A DNA stretch of 64,000 bases from Flavimaricola marinus (lineage in GTDB: Bacteria; Pseudomonadota; Alphaproteobacteria; Rhodobacterales; Rhodobacteraceae): assembly GCF_900184895.1 (NCBI RefSeq), contig NZ_FXZK01000007.1, forward strand, positions 120,639 through 184,638, in the 5' to 3' direction. This document shows, piece after piece, positions 56,502 through 64,000 of the stretch. Each line of letters begins with the position of its first letter. The stretch's first letter is position 1. The notes beneath the pieces are model-generated. The model had not been told where the DNA came from. It saw only the letters and a list, made by a program, of their open reading frames with translations, and made no database searches. The translations under genes and the position numbers were made by a program.

Positions 56502-57117
56502 GACGGGTCACAAAGGCTTTCGAGATATGATCCCGAAGCGCCCTGTCGGCGGCGTTCCCGTCTCCGGCTTCGATCGCCTGAACGATTGCCGCATGCTCTT
56601 CCAATGTGCCGCTTGGCCGCCCTTCCGCTTCGAGAGAGGTGGTCGCCAGAAGCGCCATCGAGCGGTGAACCAGATCGAGTTGCCGCACCAAGAACCGATT
56701 GTGCGATGCGAGGTGGATTTGATGGTGAAAGCGCCGGTTCGCACGGCTAAGCGCATTCGGATCGCCGACCAGCGCATGATCGGCCTCGAGCATATCCCGA
56801 AGCACCCGGACCTCTTCGGGCGTCGCGTGCCGGGCCGCAAGCCTGGCAGCCAAGCCCTCAAGCTCCCCCCGGACGACATAGAGCTCCGCCAGTTGATTAT
56901 GGTCCAGCGATGCGACAATCAGGGATCGGCCATCGCGCGTCAGGAGTGACTGTGTTTCGAGCCGTTGCAGCGCCTCTCGGATGGGCGTTCGAGAAACGCC
57001 AAATCGATCCGCCAATTCGCTTTCGACCAGCCGGTCGCCGGGCCGGTATATCCCTGTGTCAATCGCCTCAAGGATAAGTCCGTATGCATCCTTTTGGGCT
57101 GCTTTTTGATCTGTCAT
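56464..57117 (-). CDS. GntR-family regulator, FCD subgroup
   Basis: 217 aa from the ATG at 57117. The GntR winged helix is YGLILEAIDTGIYRPGDRLVESELADRFGVSRTPIREAL split over residues 12-50. The FCD effector domain follows with metal-type His residues (FHHQIHLASHN, LRDHISKAF). The regulated genes are not evident: the neighbours are a glycosyltransferase and a nucleotidase. Confidence 0.9.
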   Translation of the reverse strand: MTDQKAAQKDAYGLILEAIDTGIYRPGDRLVESELADRFGVSRTPIREALQRLETQSLLTRDGRSLIVASLDHNQLAELYVVRGELEGLAARLAARHATPEEVRVLRDMLEADHALVGDPNALSRANRRFHHQIHLASHNRFLVRQLDLVHRSMALLATTSLEAEGRPSGTLEEHAAIVQAIEAGDGNAADRALRDHISKAFVTRLKLDASKVEAAE

Positions 57118-57218
57118 TGCACGCCCCTTGTGACCGCTGGCCCAGACTAGCGCCGGGTGCACCCGACGATCAACCCAAACCCGTTGCAGGGGCGCATTGG
57201 CCGGACTAGGTTCGCCCC

Positions 57219-57863
57219 ATGATTGCTGAATCGTTCTCGCACGTCCAAACGTGGGTCTTTGATCTGGATAACACGCTTTATCCGCCATCAGATCGTCTTT
57301 TCGATCAGATCGAAGTGCGCATGACGGAATTCGTCTCCTCTGCTCTGGGCGTCGACAAGGCTCATGCCGATCATCTGCGGACACACTACTGGGAAACCTA
57401 CGGGACAACCCTCGCGGGCTTAATGACAGAGCACGACGTCGATCCGACGCCTTATCTGACCCATGTCCACGATATCGACCTGTCGCATATGACACCGGAT
57501 CTCGAACTGGCCGCCCACATTCGCGCCCTTCCCGGCCGGCGGATCGTCTATACCAACGGTTGCGAACCCTATGCCCAAAGAGTGCTGGAGGCTCGCGGGC
57601 TGCACGGCGTCTTCGATGCGGTCTACGGTGTCGAACATGCGAATTTTCTTCCAAAACCGGACCGCGCGGCGTTTGAGACGGTTTTTGCAAAGGACGGCGT
57701 ATCGCCCGACGTCGCCGCCATGTTCGAGGATGATCCACGCAATCTGATGGCCCCTCATGCCATGGGGATGCGCACGGTCCACGTCAGCGCGGCGCCTGCC
57801 CCGCACGATCACATCCACCATCACACCGATGATCTCACAGCTTTCTTGTCGCAGTTGGTTTGA
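57219..57863 (+). CDS. HAD-family pyrimidine 5'-nucleotidase
   Basis: 214 aa. HAD motif I is FDLDNTLYP (residues 14-22), motif II YTNGCEPYA, motif III KPDRAAFE and motif IV MFEDDPRNL. The DNTLYPP start is typical of SDT1/PynH-like pyrimidine 5'-nucleotidases. It dephosphorylates UMP/CMP-like substrates. The His-rich C-terminus (HDHIHHHTDD) is unusual. Confidence 0.87.
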   Translation: MIAESFSHVQTWVFDLDNTLYPPSDRLFDQIEVRMTEFVSSALGVDKAHADHLRTHYWETYGTTLAGLMTEHDVDPTPYLTHVHDIDLSHMTPDLELAAHIRALPGRRIVYTNGCEPYAQRVLEARGLHGVFDAVYGVEHANFLPKPDRAAFETVFAKDGVSPDVAAMFEDDPRNLMAPHAMGMRTVHVSAAPAPHDHIHHHTDDLTAFLSQLV

Positions 57864-57904
57864 CAGCCCTTTCCTCCGCTCGGGCCACGGCCTATCTCCA
57901 AGCC

Positions 57905-59107
57905 ATGAAGCGTGAAAAAGTCGATATCTTCATTTCGGGCGGCGGCGTCGCGGGCCTGACGGCGGCGGCCGTTTTTGGCAGCGTCGGGTTCTCGGTGATC
58001 TGCGTCGACCCCACCGCTCCTGTCACGACCGGTGACGCCCCGGGATCGGACCTGCGAACAACGGCGTTTTTGCAGCCTGCCAGAGATCTGTTAGAAGAGG
58101 CCGGTCTGTGGGACAGGCTGAAGACCGATGCAACGCCACTGAACGTCATGCGCATCGTCGATATCAGCGGGCCGGCGGGCACTCCTCCCGTGTCGCGTGA
58201 TTTCGAAGCCTCAGACATTGGCGACGCGCCTTTCGGCTGGAACCTTCGCAACTGGGTTCTGCGGCGCGAGATGCTGGACAGGCTTGGCGATCTGCCGAAC
58301 GTCAGCTTCCGCCCGGGTGTCGGCTTTGAGCGACTTGTGGCCCGAGACGCTGAGGCTCTGGTTTCGCTGAGTGACCGGTCCCAGATCAGCGCAAAGTTGG
58401 TGATCGCGGCCGATGGTCGCCAAAGTCCTGTCCGTGCCGCCGTCGGAATAGATGTCCGCACGTCCAGATACGGCCAAAAGGCGCTGAGCTTCGCGGTCAC
58501 TCACGACATGCCACATGGCAATGTCTCGACCGAGATCCACGATCAGGGGGGCCCCTTCACCCTCGTCCCCCTGCCCGACCATGACGGCTCTCCATGTTCT
58601 GCCGTCGTCTGGATGACCGACGGCCCGGAAGCACAGCGATTGGCCCGTCTTGCCCCATCCGACTTCAACGCCGCCGCGACCGACCGCAGCGCCGGCCTCT
58701 ACGGCCCGCTCTCGCTGGTGGCGGGGCCGCAGGTCTGGCCGATCATCAGTCAGATTGCGGATCGGATGGCGGCTGCGCGGGTCGCATTGATTGCCGAAGC
58801 GGCCCATGTCCTGCCGCCGATCGGTGCACAGGGGCTGAACATGAGCCTCGCGGATCTGGCGTGCCTGCGTGATCTCGCCCTGGCCTCGCCGGACAGACTT
58901 GGCAGCCCGGAGATGCTTGATCGGTATCACCGCGAGCGTCACACCGACATTCTGCTTCGGGTGAAGGGCGTTGAGGTTCTCAATAGAACCTCGCAGAGCA
59001 GTTCCGCGTGGCTACAAGGCCTGAGAGCTCATGGCATAAAGGCACTTCACGACGTGGAGCCGATACGTCGCGGCCTGATGCGACTTGGTCTAGGCGCTAG
59101 AGGTTAG
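57905..59107 (+). CDS. UbiH/UbiF-family FAD-dependent monooxygenase
   Basis: 400 aa from the ATG at 57905. The dinucleotide site is FISGGGVAGLTAA and the DG motif is VIAADGRQSPVRAAVG. The second FAD motif reads LIAEAAHVLPPIGAQGLNMSLAD where the usual start is GDAAH. The rest fits ubiquinone-ring hydroxylases. It likely hydroxylates a ubiquinone precursor. It overlaps the convergent DUF1467 gene by 4 bases. Confidence 0.83.
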   Translation: MKREKVDIFISGGGVAGLTAAAVFGSVGFSVICVDPTAPVTTGDAPGSDLRTTAFLQPARDLLEEAGLWDRLKTDATPLNVMRIVDISGPAGTPPVSRDFEASDIGDAPFGWNLRNWVLRREMLDRLGDLPNVSFRPGVGFERLVARDAEALVSLSDRSQISAKLVIAADGRQSPVRAAVGIDVRTSRYGQKALSFAVTHDMPHGNVSTEIHDQGGPFTLVPLPDHDGSPCSAVVWMTDGPEAQRLARLAPSDFNAAATDRSAGLYGPLSLVAGPQVWPIISQIADRMAAARVALIAEAAHVLPPIGAQGLNMSLADLACLRDLALASPDRLGSPEMLDRYHRERHTDILLRVKGVEVLNRTSQSSSAWLQGLRAHGIKALHDVEPIRRGLMRLGLGARG

Positions 59108-59394
59108 TCGCCCTGCGACACCTCCGGCGTGGACATGCGTTGAAACCAATCGAGATCGCGCACGGTGATGACACCCGACAGGATCGTGCCCGCGACGATG
59201 GCCCAGATTCCCAAGGCCCAAATGGTCGTGATCCGAGCTTTTCGGCCGATTTGAGCATTGGCGGGCGCCGAACTATGTGTTCCCGGCACGACTTCGCCGG
59301 CCTCGCCCTGTGACGTCATCTTGAGGGGCAGAACCACGAACAGAACCAGAAACCAGATCACGGCGAAAAGCACGATGCCTGAGACGATACCCAT
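59104..59394 (-). CDS. DUF1467 membrane protein
   Basis: 96 aa. Two hydrophobic segments (about 5-25 LFAVIWFLVLFVVLPLKM, and 55-75 WALGIWAIVAGTILSGVI) match the DUF1467 family. It lies 68 bases downstream of the epimerase gene on the same strand, a pairing common in Rhodobacteraceae. Function unknown. Confidence 0.8.
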   Translation of the reverse strand: MGIVSGIVLFAVIWFLVLFVVLPLKMTSQGEAGEVVPGTHSSAPANAQIGRKARITTIWALGIWAIVAGTILSGVITVRDLDWFQRMSTPEVSQGD

Positions 59395-59462
59395 TAAATT
59401 TCCCTTTTTATCACTGGCCTATGCCGTCTGACGGCGATTTCGGTCTGATCCACGGCCAATGC

Positions 59463-59867
59463 TCAGGCCTGCTCGAGCTCGATCAAACAACCGTTGAAGT
59501 CCTTGGGATGGAGGAACAGCACCGGTTTTCCATGCGCTCCGATTTTTGGCTCGCCGGTTCCCAGCACCCGCGCCCCCTGCTCTGCAAGGCGATCACGAGC
59601 GGCGATAATGTCATCGACCTCATAGCACATGTGATGAATGCCACCCGATGGGTTCTTTTTAAGGAAGCCATTGATCGGTGAGTCTTCACCAAGTGGAAAC
59701 AGCAACTCGATCTTGGTGTTCGGTAAATTGATGAAGATCACCGTCACCCCGTGGTCAGGCTCGTCCTGAGGTGCGCCAACATCTGCGCCAAGCGTATCCC
59801 GATACTGCGCCGCCGCAGCCTCGAGGTCCGGCACTGCGATTGCCACGTGATTGAGCCGTCCGATCAT
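59463..59867 (-). CDS. mce: Methylmalonyl-CoA epimerase
   Basis: 134 aa glyoxalase-fold protein. RLNHVAIAVPDLEAAAAQYRD, IELLFPLGEDSPI, GGIHHMCYEVDDI and FLHPKDFNGCLIELEQ carry the metal His and Glu ligands. It interconverts (R)- and (S)-methylmalonyl-CoA in propionyl-CoA metabolism. The mutase gene is not in the window. Confidence 0.93.
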   Translation of the reverse strand: MIGRLNHVAIAVPDLEAAAAQYRDTLGADVGAPQDEPDHGVTVIFINLPNTKIELLFPLGEDSPINGFLKKNPSGGIHHMCYEVDDIIAARDRLAEQGARVLGTGEPKIGAHGKPVLFLHPKDFNGCLIELEQA

Positions 59868-60011
59868 CGCTTATCTCCTAAAATCTGTGCCGCTTATGTC
59901 CCGCGCAAACGCTTGCTGCAAGGCGGCGAGTCGCCGCGCCATGATCTTAACCTCGGATTAATCACTATGGCTGCATTGTGGTTAAGCAAAGTCACCGAAT
60001 TGGGGAACACA

Positions 60012-60728
60012 ATGGAAACGCTTGATGACTTCTTGAAAGGACGTCCACCAACCTCTGCACGGCCCTTGTTGGGAGTTACCGTGCTCCTTGTCGAAGACAG
60101 TCGCTTCGCCGCGGAGGGTTTCCGTTTGCTGTGTCTTCGCTCCGGCGCACGCATCCGTCGCGCCGACTCGTTGTTCCATGCGCGCAGACATCTTCGAGTC
60201 TATCGGCCAACTGTCGTGATTGTGGATATGACTTTGCCTGACGGCTCGGGTGCGGACCTGATCGCTGATCTGTCGGCTGCCGTTCCTCGTGTCGACGCGA
60301 TCATCGCTGTAAGTGGCGATCCGGACATGGAGGCTGTGGCGACTGCAGCAGGCGCTGATGGGTTCATGTTGAAACCCGTCGAACGCATCGCCGTTTTTCA
60401 GTCTGCGGTGCTCTCTCTCCTCCCGACCGACCGTCAACCCGTTGGCCCCCGAGTGATCAGCGACGATCTCATCGCGCCTGATCAAATTGCTTATCGCGAT
60501 GATCTCTCTCACGTCGCGGAGGTACTCTCAGGCGAGGAGGACGGAGCAGCCATCGACTACCTGACTCAGTTCCTTGGTGGCGTTGCCCGAAGCGCGCATG
60601 ATGTGTCCTTGTCTGATGCGGTCGATGCACTTGCCGCTCGCCATGGCGAAGGGGCCCCGGTTCGAGCCGAATTTGCAAGGTTGGCGGCGTTGGTTCAAAA
60701 CAGACTGACGGAAACCAGTCCGATGTAA
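60012..60728 (+). CDS. Response regulator with helical C-terminal region
   Basis: 238 aa from the ATG at 60012 (GGGGAA upstream; an ATG at 59967 is possible). The receiver (about 22-140) is complete: VLLVEDSRF, Asp72 in VVIVDMTLPDGSG, and Lys in FMLKPVE near 121. The last 90 residues look helical with no DNA-binding motif. The cognate kinase is not in the window. It stands alone. Confidence 0.8.
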   Translation: METLDDFLKGRPPTSARPLLGVTVLLVEDSRFAAEGFRLLCLRSGARIRRADSLFHARRHLRVYRPTVVIVDMTLPDGSGADLIADLSAAVPRVDAIIAVSGDPDMEAVATAAGADGFMLKPVERIAVFQSAVLSLLPTDRQPVGPRVISDDLIAPDQIAYRDDLSHVAEVLSGEEDGAAIDYLTQFLGGVARSAHDVSLSDAVDALAARHGEGAPVRAEFARLAALVQNRLTETSPM

Positions 60729-61165
60729 ACACTCACGGTTGAGCGAAAGCCAAGTCTGCTTCGACCTTCATTGCCGTTGCAGCATCGCCGTGTCCTGATC
60801 GGCGCGAAGCTATATTCTGCTGAGTCAGAAGTGCCTATGTCCGGTGCTGTCGACAGAGCCAGTTGCTGGCAGTCGTGCTTTCGTCCGCCATCACGTGCAG
60901 ACAAGATGCCTCGTCTCGACAGAAGGGCTTCACGGCATCTGAGCAGCTTCAATGCTGAAGCCGCTAGCAAGAAGTGGCCCTAAGATACAATTTGCAGAGG
61001 GAATGGCGGCCAGATTTCGGCTCTATCCACTTCGCAAATCATAGGCCCGGCATCCTATACAATGCCGCAGCACAGGAAAGCACCAATTCCGTCCCGAACC
61101 TAGGGCTCACAAACAGGTCCAATTCATGAGGCCCGCGAGACGCTGCTTTGGCTGATCTTGGGTCG
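60729..61165. other. Gene-free region
   Basis: 437 bases before the tRNA-Gly fragment. Short open frames on both strands look like chance. Nothing recognisable was seen. Confidence 0.5.
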
Positions 61166-61226
61166 TTCTTGGAGCGGGCGACGGGAAACGAACCCGTATC
61201 ATCAGCTTGGAAGACTGCCGTCGAGA
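61166..61226 (-). pseudogene. 3' fragment of a tRNA-Gly
   Basis: Reading leftward, the anticodon loop CTTCCAA, T arm ACGGG/CCCGT, acceptor 3' strand CGCCCGC and TCCA are recognisable and resemble the intact tRNA-Gly at 61307. The matching 5' acceptor and D arm are missing. TTCTTGGAGCGGGCG (61166-61180) is identical to 61303-61317, 137 bases away. This looks like an attachment-site duplicate or a decayed tandem tRNA. Confidence 0.7.
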
Positions 61227-61306
61227 TCGATATTTTCGACATATTATCAGGTACCTACGCAACACGCAGAGTAATTTTTGTCGGGTATCTGTAGGAAAAA
61301 AATTCT

Positions 61307-61380
61307 TGGAGCGGGCGGCGGGAATCGAACCCGCGTCTTCTGCTTGGAAGGCAGAGGTCTTACCATTACACAACGCCCGC
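61307..61380 (-). tRNA. tRNA-Gly (anticodon TCC)
   Basis: Acceptor GCGGGCG pairs with CGCCCGC. The anticodon stem carries loop CTTCCAA, anticodon TCC. The T arm is CGCGGG/CCCGC with TTCGATT. CCA is encoded. 74 bases. Its 3' end faces the tRNA fragment at 61166. Confidence 0.95.
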
Positions 61381-61639
61381 TCTGCTTCTCCGGATCTATT
61401 TCACCCTATCAGTAAGGTCAAGAAGTCACGAATGCGCTGTGCCAAATTGGTTTGCTGCCAAGCGAAAACCTCAATCGCCTGAAGTTCAGGCATGCCTCCC
61501 GTTCTGGCACCGCACCCCTCGAATTTGAGGCGGCCCTAGGGCAAGGGCCGGTGGTCAGGGCGTATTCCGTTGAAAAACTCACGCTTTATCGAAGGGTGTG
61601 GTCCTGTTTCAATTCTGCCAATGGGTCGGAGGATTGGCG

Positions 61640-61906
61640 ATGATGGGGCCGAGGCAAGAAGCGCAACCGGTGCTGTTCAACGAGTTCTCGCTAGAAGATT
61701 ATGTCCCGCAAGACCACCCGCTGCAATCGATCAATTGGTTTGTCGATCTGAGTAGCATTCGCGCCCACCTTGCGGATTTCTACAGTCACACGGGCCGCCC
61801 GTCGGTCGATCCCGAGCTGCTGATCCGGATGCTGCTGGTCGGATATTGCTTTGCCATCCAGTCAGAGCGGCGGCTTTGCGACGAAGTGCATCTGAACCTG
61901 ACGGAA
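61640..61906 (+). pseudogene. IS1182-family transposase, N-terminal fragment
   Basis: MMGPRQEAQPVLFNEFSLEDYVPQDH and HTGRPSVDPELLIRMLLVGYCF match the N-terminal DUF772 domain of IS1182/IS5-type transposases. The match stops after HLNL, where the expected AYRWFC is replaced by foreign sequence. Confidence 0.85.
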
Positions 61907-62328
61907 GAGAATTCCGCACGCTAAACTCAGGCAACGTAATCGATGTCCTGAGCGACCTGTTCATCCTGCGCGGTGTCCCGTCGTTCATTCGTACAGATAA
62001 TGGCCCGGAGTTCATTGCTCAGACCGTGCAGGATTGGATCAAGGCTGTTGGCGCAAAAACGGCCTACATCGAACCGGGCAGCACCTGGGAGAACCGATAC
62101 TGTGAAAGCTTCAATGCCCGCTTAAGGGACGAGTTGCTCTATGGCGAAATCTTCTACAGCCTGCGCGAACCCCAAATCCTGATCGAAAATGGAGGAAACA
62201 CTTCAACACGAAACGACCACACAGTGCTTTGGGCTACCGCCCAGCGGAACCCGAAACCATTGCCCAGATGGACCAAGGCCCAATCATGTACTAACAATCA
62301 GACTGACCACTCAGATGGGGCTGTTCAG
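61905..62328 (+). pseudogene. IS3-family transposase (OrfB) fragment
   Basis: Integrase-core sequence: RTDNGPEFIAQTVQDWI, TAYIEPGSTWENRYCESFNARLRDELL. The upstream part (DGREFRTLN joined to SGNVIDVL) shows an internal deletion. One base is missing near 62187, so the end (normally KRPHSALGYRP) is read out of frame. The IS3-type right end follows the TAA near 62291. Confidence 0.8.
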
Positions 62329-63192
62329 ATGCACCCCACGCGGTTCGCGAGTATCTCGAACCGCTGGATGAGGCAGCCTTCGGCGCCGCCAGCGAGGTTC
62401 AGCCCAAGTTCACCTCACATTCCGACTCAGCCAGCCAGTGGACGGCAGCGCGCGAGGGACCGGCATTCTTCAGTTACTCCGACAACTACCTGATCGACAC
62501 GGATCACGGCGTCATTGTGGATGTGGAAGCAACTAGACCAATCCGGCTGGCCGAAGTCGGGACGACACGCACCATACTGGACCGCGTGAAGGTCAGGTTC
62601 GACCTGCATCCCGAACGCCTGATCGCGGACACGGCCTATGGCACGGGCCACTTCTGGGCTGGTTGGTCGATCGCAGATCGCGCCGCGTATTCCCGTCTTC
62701 GACAAATCCGACCGCATCGACGGCACCTGGAGCCGGGCGGACTTCGAATGGTACGCTGAGAACGACCAATACATCTGCCCCGAGGGCCAAGCGTTTAAGC
62801 AGTTCCGGCGAAATTATTCCGACCCGAACCGGGGCCCGACCGGACAGGGTAGAACCAAATACCGTGCCCTGAAACTGACCTGCCAGGCATGCCCGTCGAG
62901 AATGCAATGCTGTCCGAACGCCGATGCCAGATCCATCACCCGCGAGGAACACGAAGACGCCCGCCAGGTCGCCCGAGACATCGCAAAAACCAGACAATAC
63001 GCCATCTCAATGCGGCTACGCAAAATGGTAGAGATGCTCTTCGCCCACCTCAAACGCAACCGCGGCCTGAGACGTCTCCGATTACGTGGACCATGCGACG
63101 CAAAAGACGAATTCCTGCTCGCCGTAACCGCCCAAAACTTTCGCAAACTGGCTAAGAACTTTCCTGCACCGCAGCAAATGCGAAAAGCTTGA
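62328..63192 (+). pseudogene. IS1182-family transposase, C-terminal fragment
   Basis: Starts DAPHAVREYLEPLDEAAFG, then SQWTAAREGPAFFSYSDNYL and DLHPERLIADTAYG. A frameshift near 62655 moves the reading to the frame with IAPRIPVFDKSDR, ADFEWYAENDQYICPEG and LFAHLKRNRGL, ending FPAPQQMRKA at 63192. The middle (about 90 residues with the first catalytic Asp) is absent, so the enzyme is inactive. Confidence 0.85.
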
Positions 63193-63298
63193 TAACAAAG
63201 GCAGCCGCGACAACCAAGAGCGCCAAGTTTCTGCGCTCGCGAACAGGTGTTTTTCCACAGAATCGGCGAAGAGCAGACCTTCTCTGCAACTTCGAACT

Positions 63299-63529
63299 TT
63301 AGATTGTCAGATCGTGGAAGCGGACATTCTGCGAGGATGACACTGCGGAAACGCCGGTAACCCATTCAGGAAGTCGGAAGCTGTCATTCGTGGAGCGTAT
63401 CACCAAAGTCTGGTTCGGGAGAGAAACATGCGGGGCGGCGTATCGGGTGCACACAAAGTACGCTTCCGCATCGTCATCAAAGAATTTCAAGAATTGACGC
63501 TGGAATTTCCAAGAGCGTCGGTACGGCAT
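63299..63529 (-). CDS. Doubtful small ORF
   Basis: 76 codons, no recognised domain. Base use is less GC-rich than core genes. It may be a remnant of a larger gene in this decayed region or a chance frame. Confidence 0.2.
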   Translation of the reverse strand: MPYRRSWKFQRQFLKFFDDDAEAYFVCTRYAAPHVSLPNQTLVIRSTNDSFRLPEWVTGVSAVSSSQNVRFHDLTI

Positions 63530-63685
63530 AAGCGTTGGGGGGCGACAACCGATCGACGGCAGGTATAATCAAGCTTTGCACCAACGAGATTTCAGAATTC
63601 AAATATACACAAAAAAAGTGCTTAGGGATCTTCAATCTGTACGAAGCCACCAGCGCAGAACCCCATCACTACGCGAACGCGCTCG

Positions 63686-63847
63686 TTATAGCGCTGACTG
63701 CCAGCTATTGATGTTTGCTCTACGCCGGCTGCGGGCTTCGAAGGCGAGTTCTTCACGTAGGCTCTCTATGCCATCAGAGGCGAAGGTTGACTGGAAGATA
63801 GGCTTCCGCTCTACAAGTTCGATCGCAGCATGCTGCTTATACAGCGT
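63686..63847 (-). pseudogene. C-terminal remnant of an unidentified gene
   Basis: About 53 codons open from the edge of the neighbouring IS to a TAA at 63686, with sequence such as HAAIELVERKPIFQSTF and SLREELAFEARSRRR that looks like real protein. The 5' part is lost at the IS3-type end near 63848. No family recognised. Confidence 0.4.
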
Positions 63848-64000
63848 GGCACCTGACCAGCTCCCCTTGGAGTCCTCGCCTATAAGTTAGCTCTGTTCGG
63901 GGTTTGGTCCTTCTCTTGACCGTTGGTGATACTCCCGCGGGGAGAGACCGTCGAGGCTCGAGTGCGGGCGGTGATGGTTGTAGTCGTCGCGCCATGCCGC
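63848..64000 (-). mobile_element. IS3-family element, 3' end (continues past window)
   Basis: The terminal region TGACCAGCTCCCCTTGGAG lies just inside about 63853 and resembles IS3-family ends. The OrfB coding end follows on the minus strand. Confidence 0.65.
63887..64000 (-). CDS. IS3-family transposase OrfB, C-terminal end (partial)
   Basis: The last 37 codons are visible: WRDDYNHHRPHSSLDGLSP then REYHQRSREGPNPEQS and a stop. DYNxxRPHSSLDGLSP is the C-terminal signature of IS3-family (IS407/IS51 group) integrases. The rest lies beyond the right edge. Confidence 0.85.
   Translation of the reverse strand, partial: AAWRDDYNHHRPHSSLDGLSPREYHQRSREGPNPEQS

Larger units (their letters stand above)
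61564..63263 (+). mobile_element. Decayed IS1182-like insertion sequence
   Basis: The ends are inverted repeats: ATTCCGTTGAAAAACTC (61564-61580) and the complement of 63247-63263 (ATTCTGTGGAAAAACAC), 14 of 17 matching. Between them lies a transposase in pieces. A stretch of about 425 bases from an IS3-family element replaces the transposase middle. No target duplication could be made out. Confidence 0.75.

Noticed and set aside
61107..61373. 88-codon minus-strand ORF
   Set aside because: It is a translation of tRNA-Gly and the tRNA fragment; phrases such as EDAGSIPAARS are typical of tRNA read-through.

Overview
The window is a high-GC alphaproteobacterial chromosome segment. It most resembles a member of the Rhodobacteraceae (Roseobacter/Rhodobacter group). 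The evidence is the codon use, the split his operon (hisB-hisH / hisA-hisF-hisE), the solitary ctaD, the smo/mtlK polyol cluster, a NasT/NasS-controlled nitrate assimilation operon and several families typical of the group (DUF1467, DUF2244). No replication origin, phage or CRISPR array was seen.

Layout. 1-3.5 kb: a sulfotransferase cassette (two sulfotransferases, an APS kinase, a SAM methyltransferase). 3.5-6.8 kb: a DEAD-box RNA helicase with a DbpA-type RNA-binding domain, and a protein with a degenerate receiver domain. 7-11.1 kb: histidine biosynthesis, interrupted by a DUF2147 gene on the opposite strand and a small membrane protein. 11.3-13.3 kb: a Tat-exported YHS protein, a small zinc-binding protein, an RlmB-type rRNA methyltransferase and tRNA-Tyr.

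13.5-28.6 kb: a complete assimilatory nitrate/nitrite system: nasT and nasS (sensor/antiterminator), an RNA leader with a two-hexaloop ANTAR target overlapping a terminator, an ABC nitrate transporter whose two ATPases are fused, a tandem-GAF protein, nirB, nirD, nasA, a TrpD2-like protein and siroheme synthase cysG. Nitrate enters through NrtABC, is reduced by NasA to nitrite and by NirBD (siroheme from CysG) to ammonium. NasS senses nitrate/nitrite and releases NasT to prevent leader termination.

28.6-36.5 kb: a LysR-bounded catabolic island (class III aminotransferase, BKACE beta-keto acid cleavage enzyme, acetylpolyamine-type deacetylase, RidA). This order suggests breakdown of an acetylated beta-amino acid or polyamine and is the best candidate here for an undescribed pathway. 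A second LysR gene, a cupin, a four-helix membrane protein and an orphan ParA ATPase follow. 36.5-47.5 kb: a polyol operon with a GatZ/KbaZ-family (PF08013) protein, a PfkB kinase, a LacI regulator, the ABC transporter smoEFGK, smoS, mtlK and a zinc alcohol dehydrogenase. Two near-identical 19-bp sites lie in its two promoter regions.

47.5-60.7 kb: mostly core genes (tRNA-Leu, lipB, a PLP aminotransferase, ctaD, DUF2244, yqeY, carA, a membrane glycosyltransferase, a GntR regulator, a HAD nucleotidase, a UbiH-like monooxygenase, DUF1467, methylmalonyl-CoA epimerase, a response regulator). 60.7-64 kb: accessory debris. An intact tRNA-Gly lies beside a 3' tRNA-Gly fragment, followed by an IS1182-like element broken by an IS3-family fragment and a frameshift, then an unidentified gene remnant cut by another IS3-family element that runs off the right edge.
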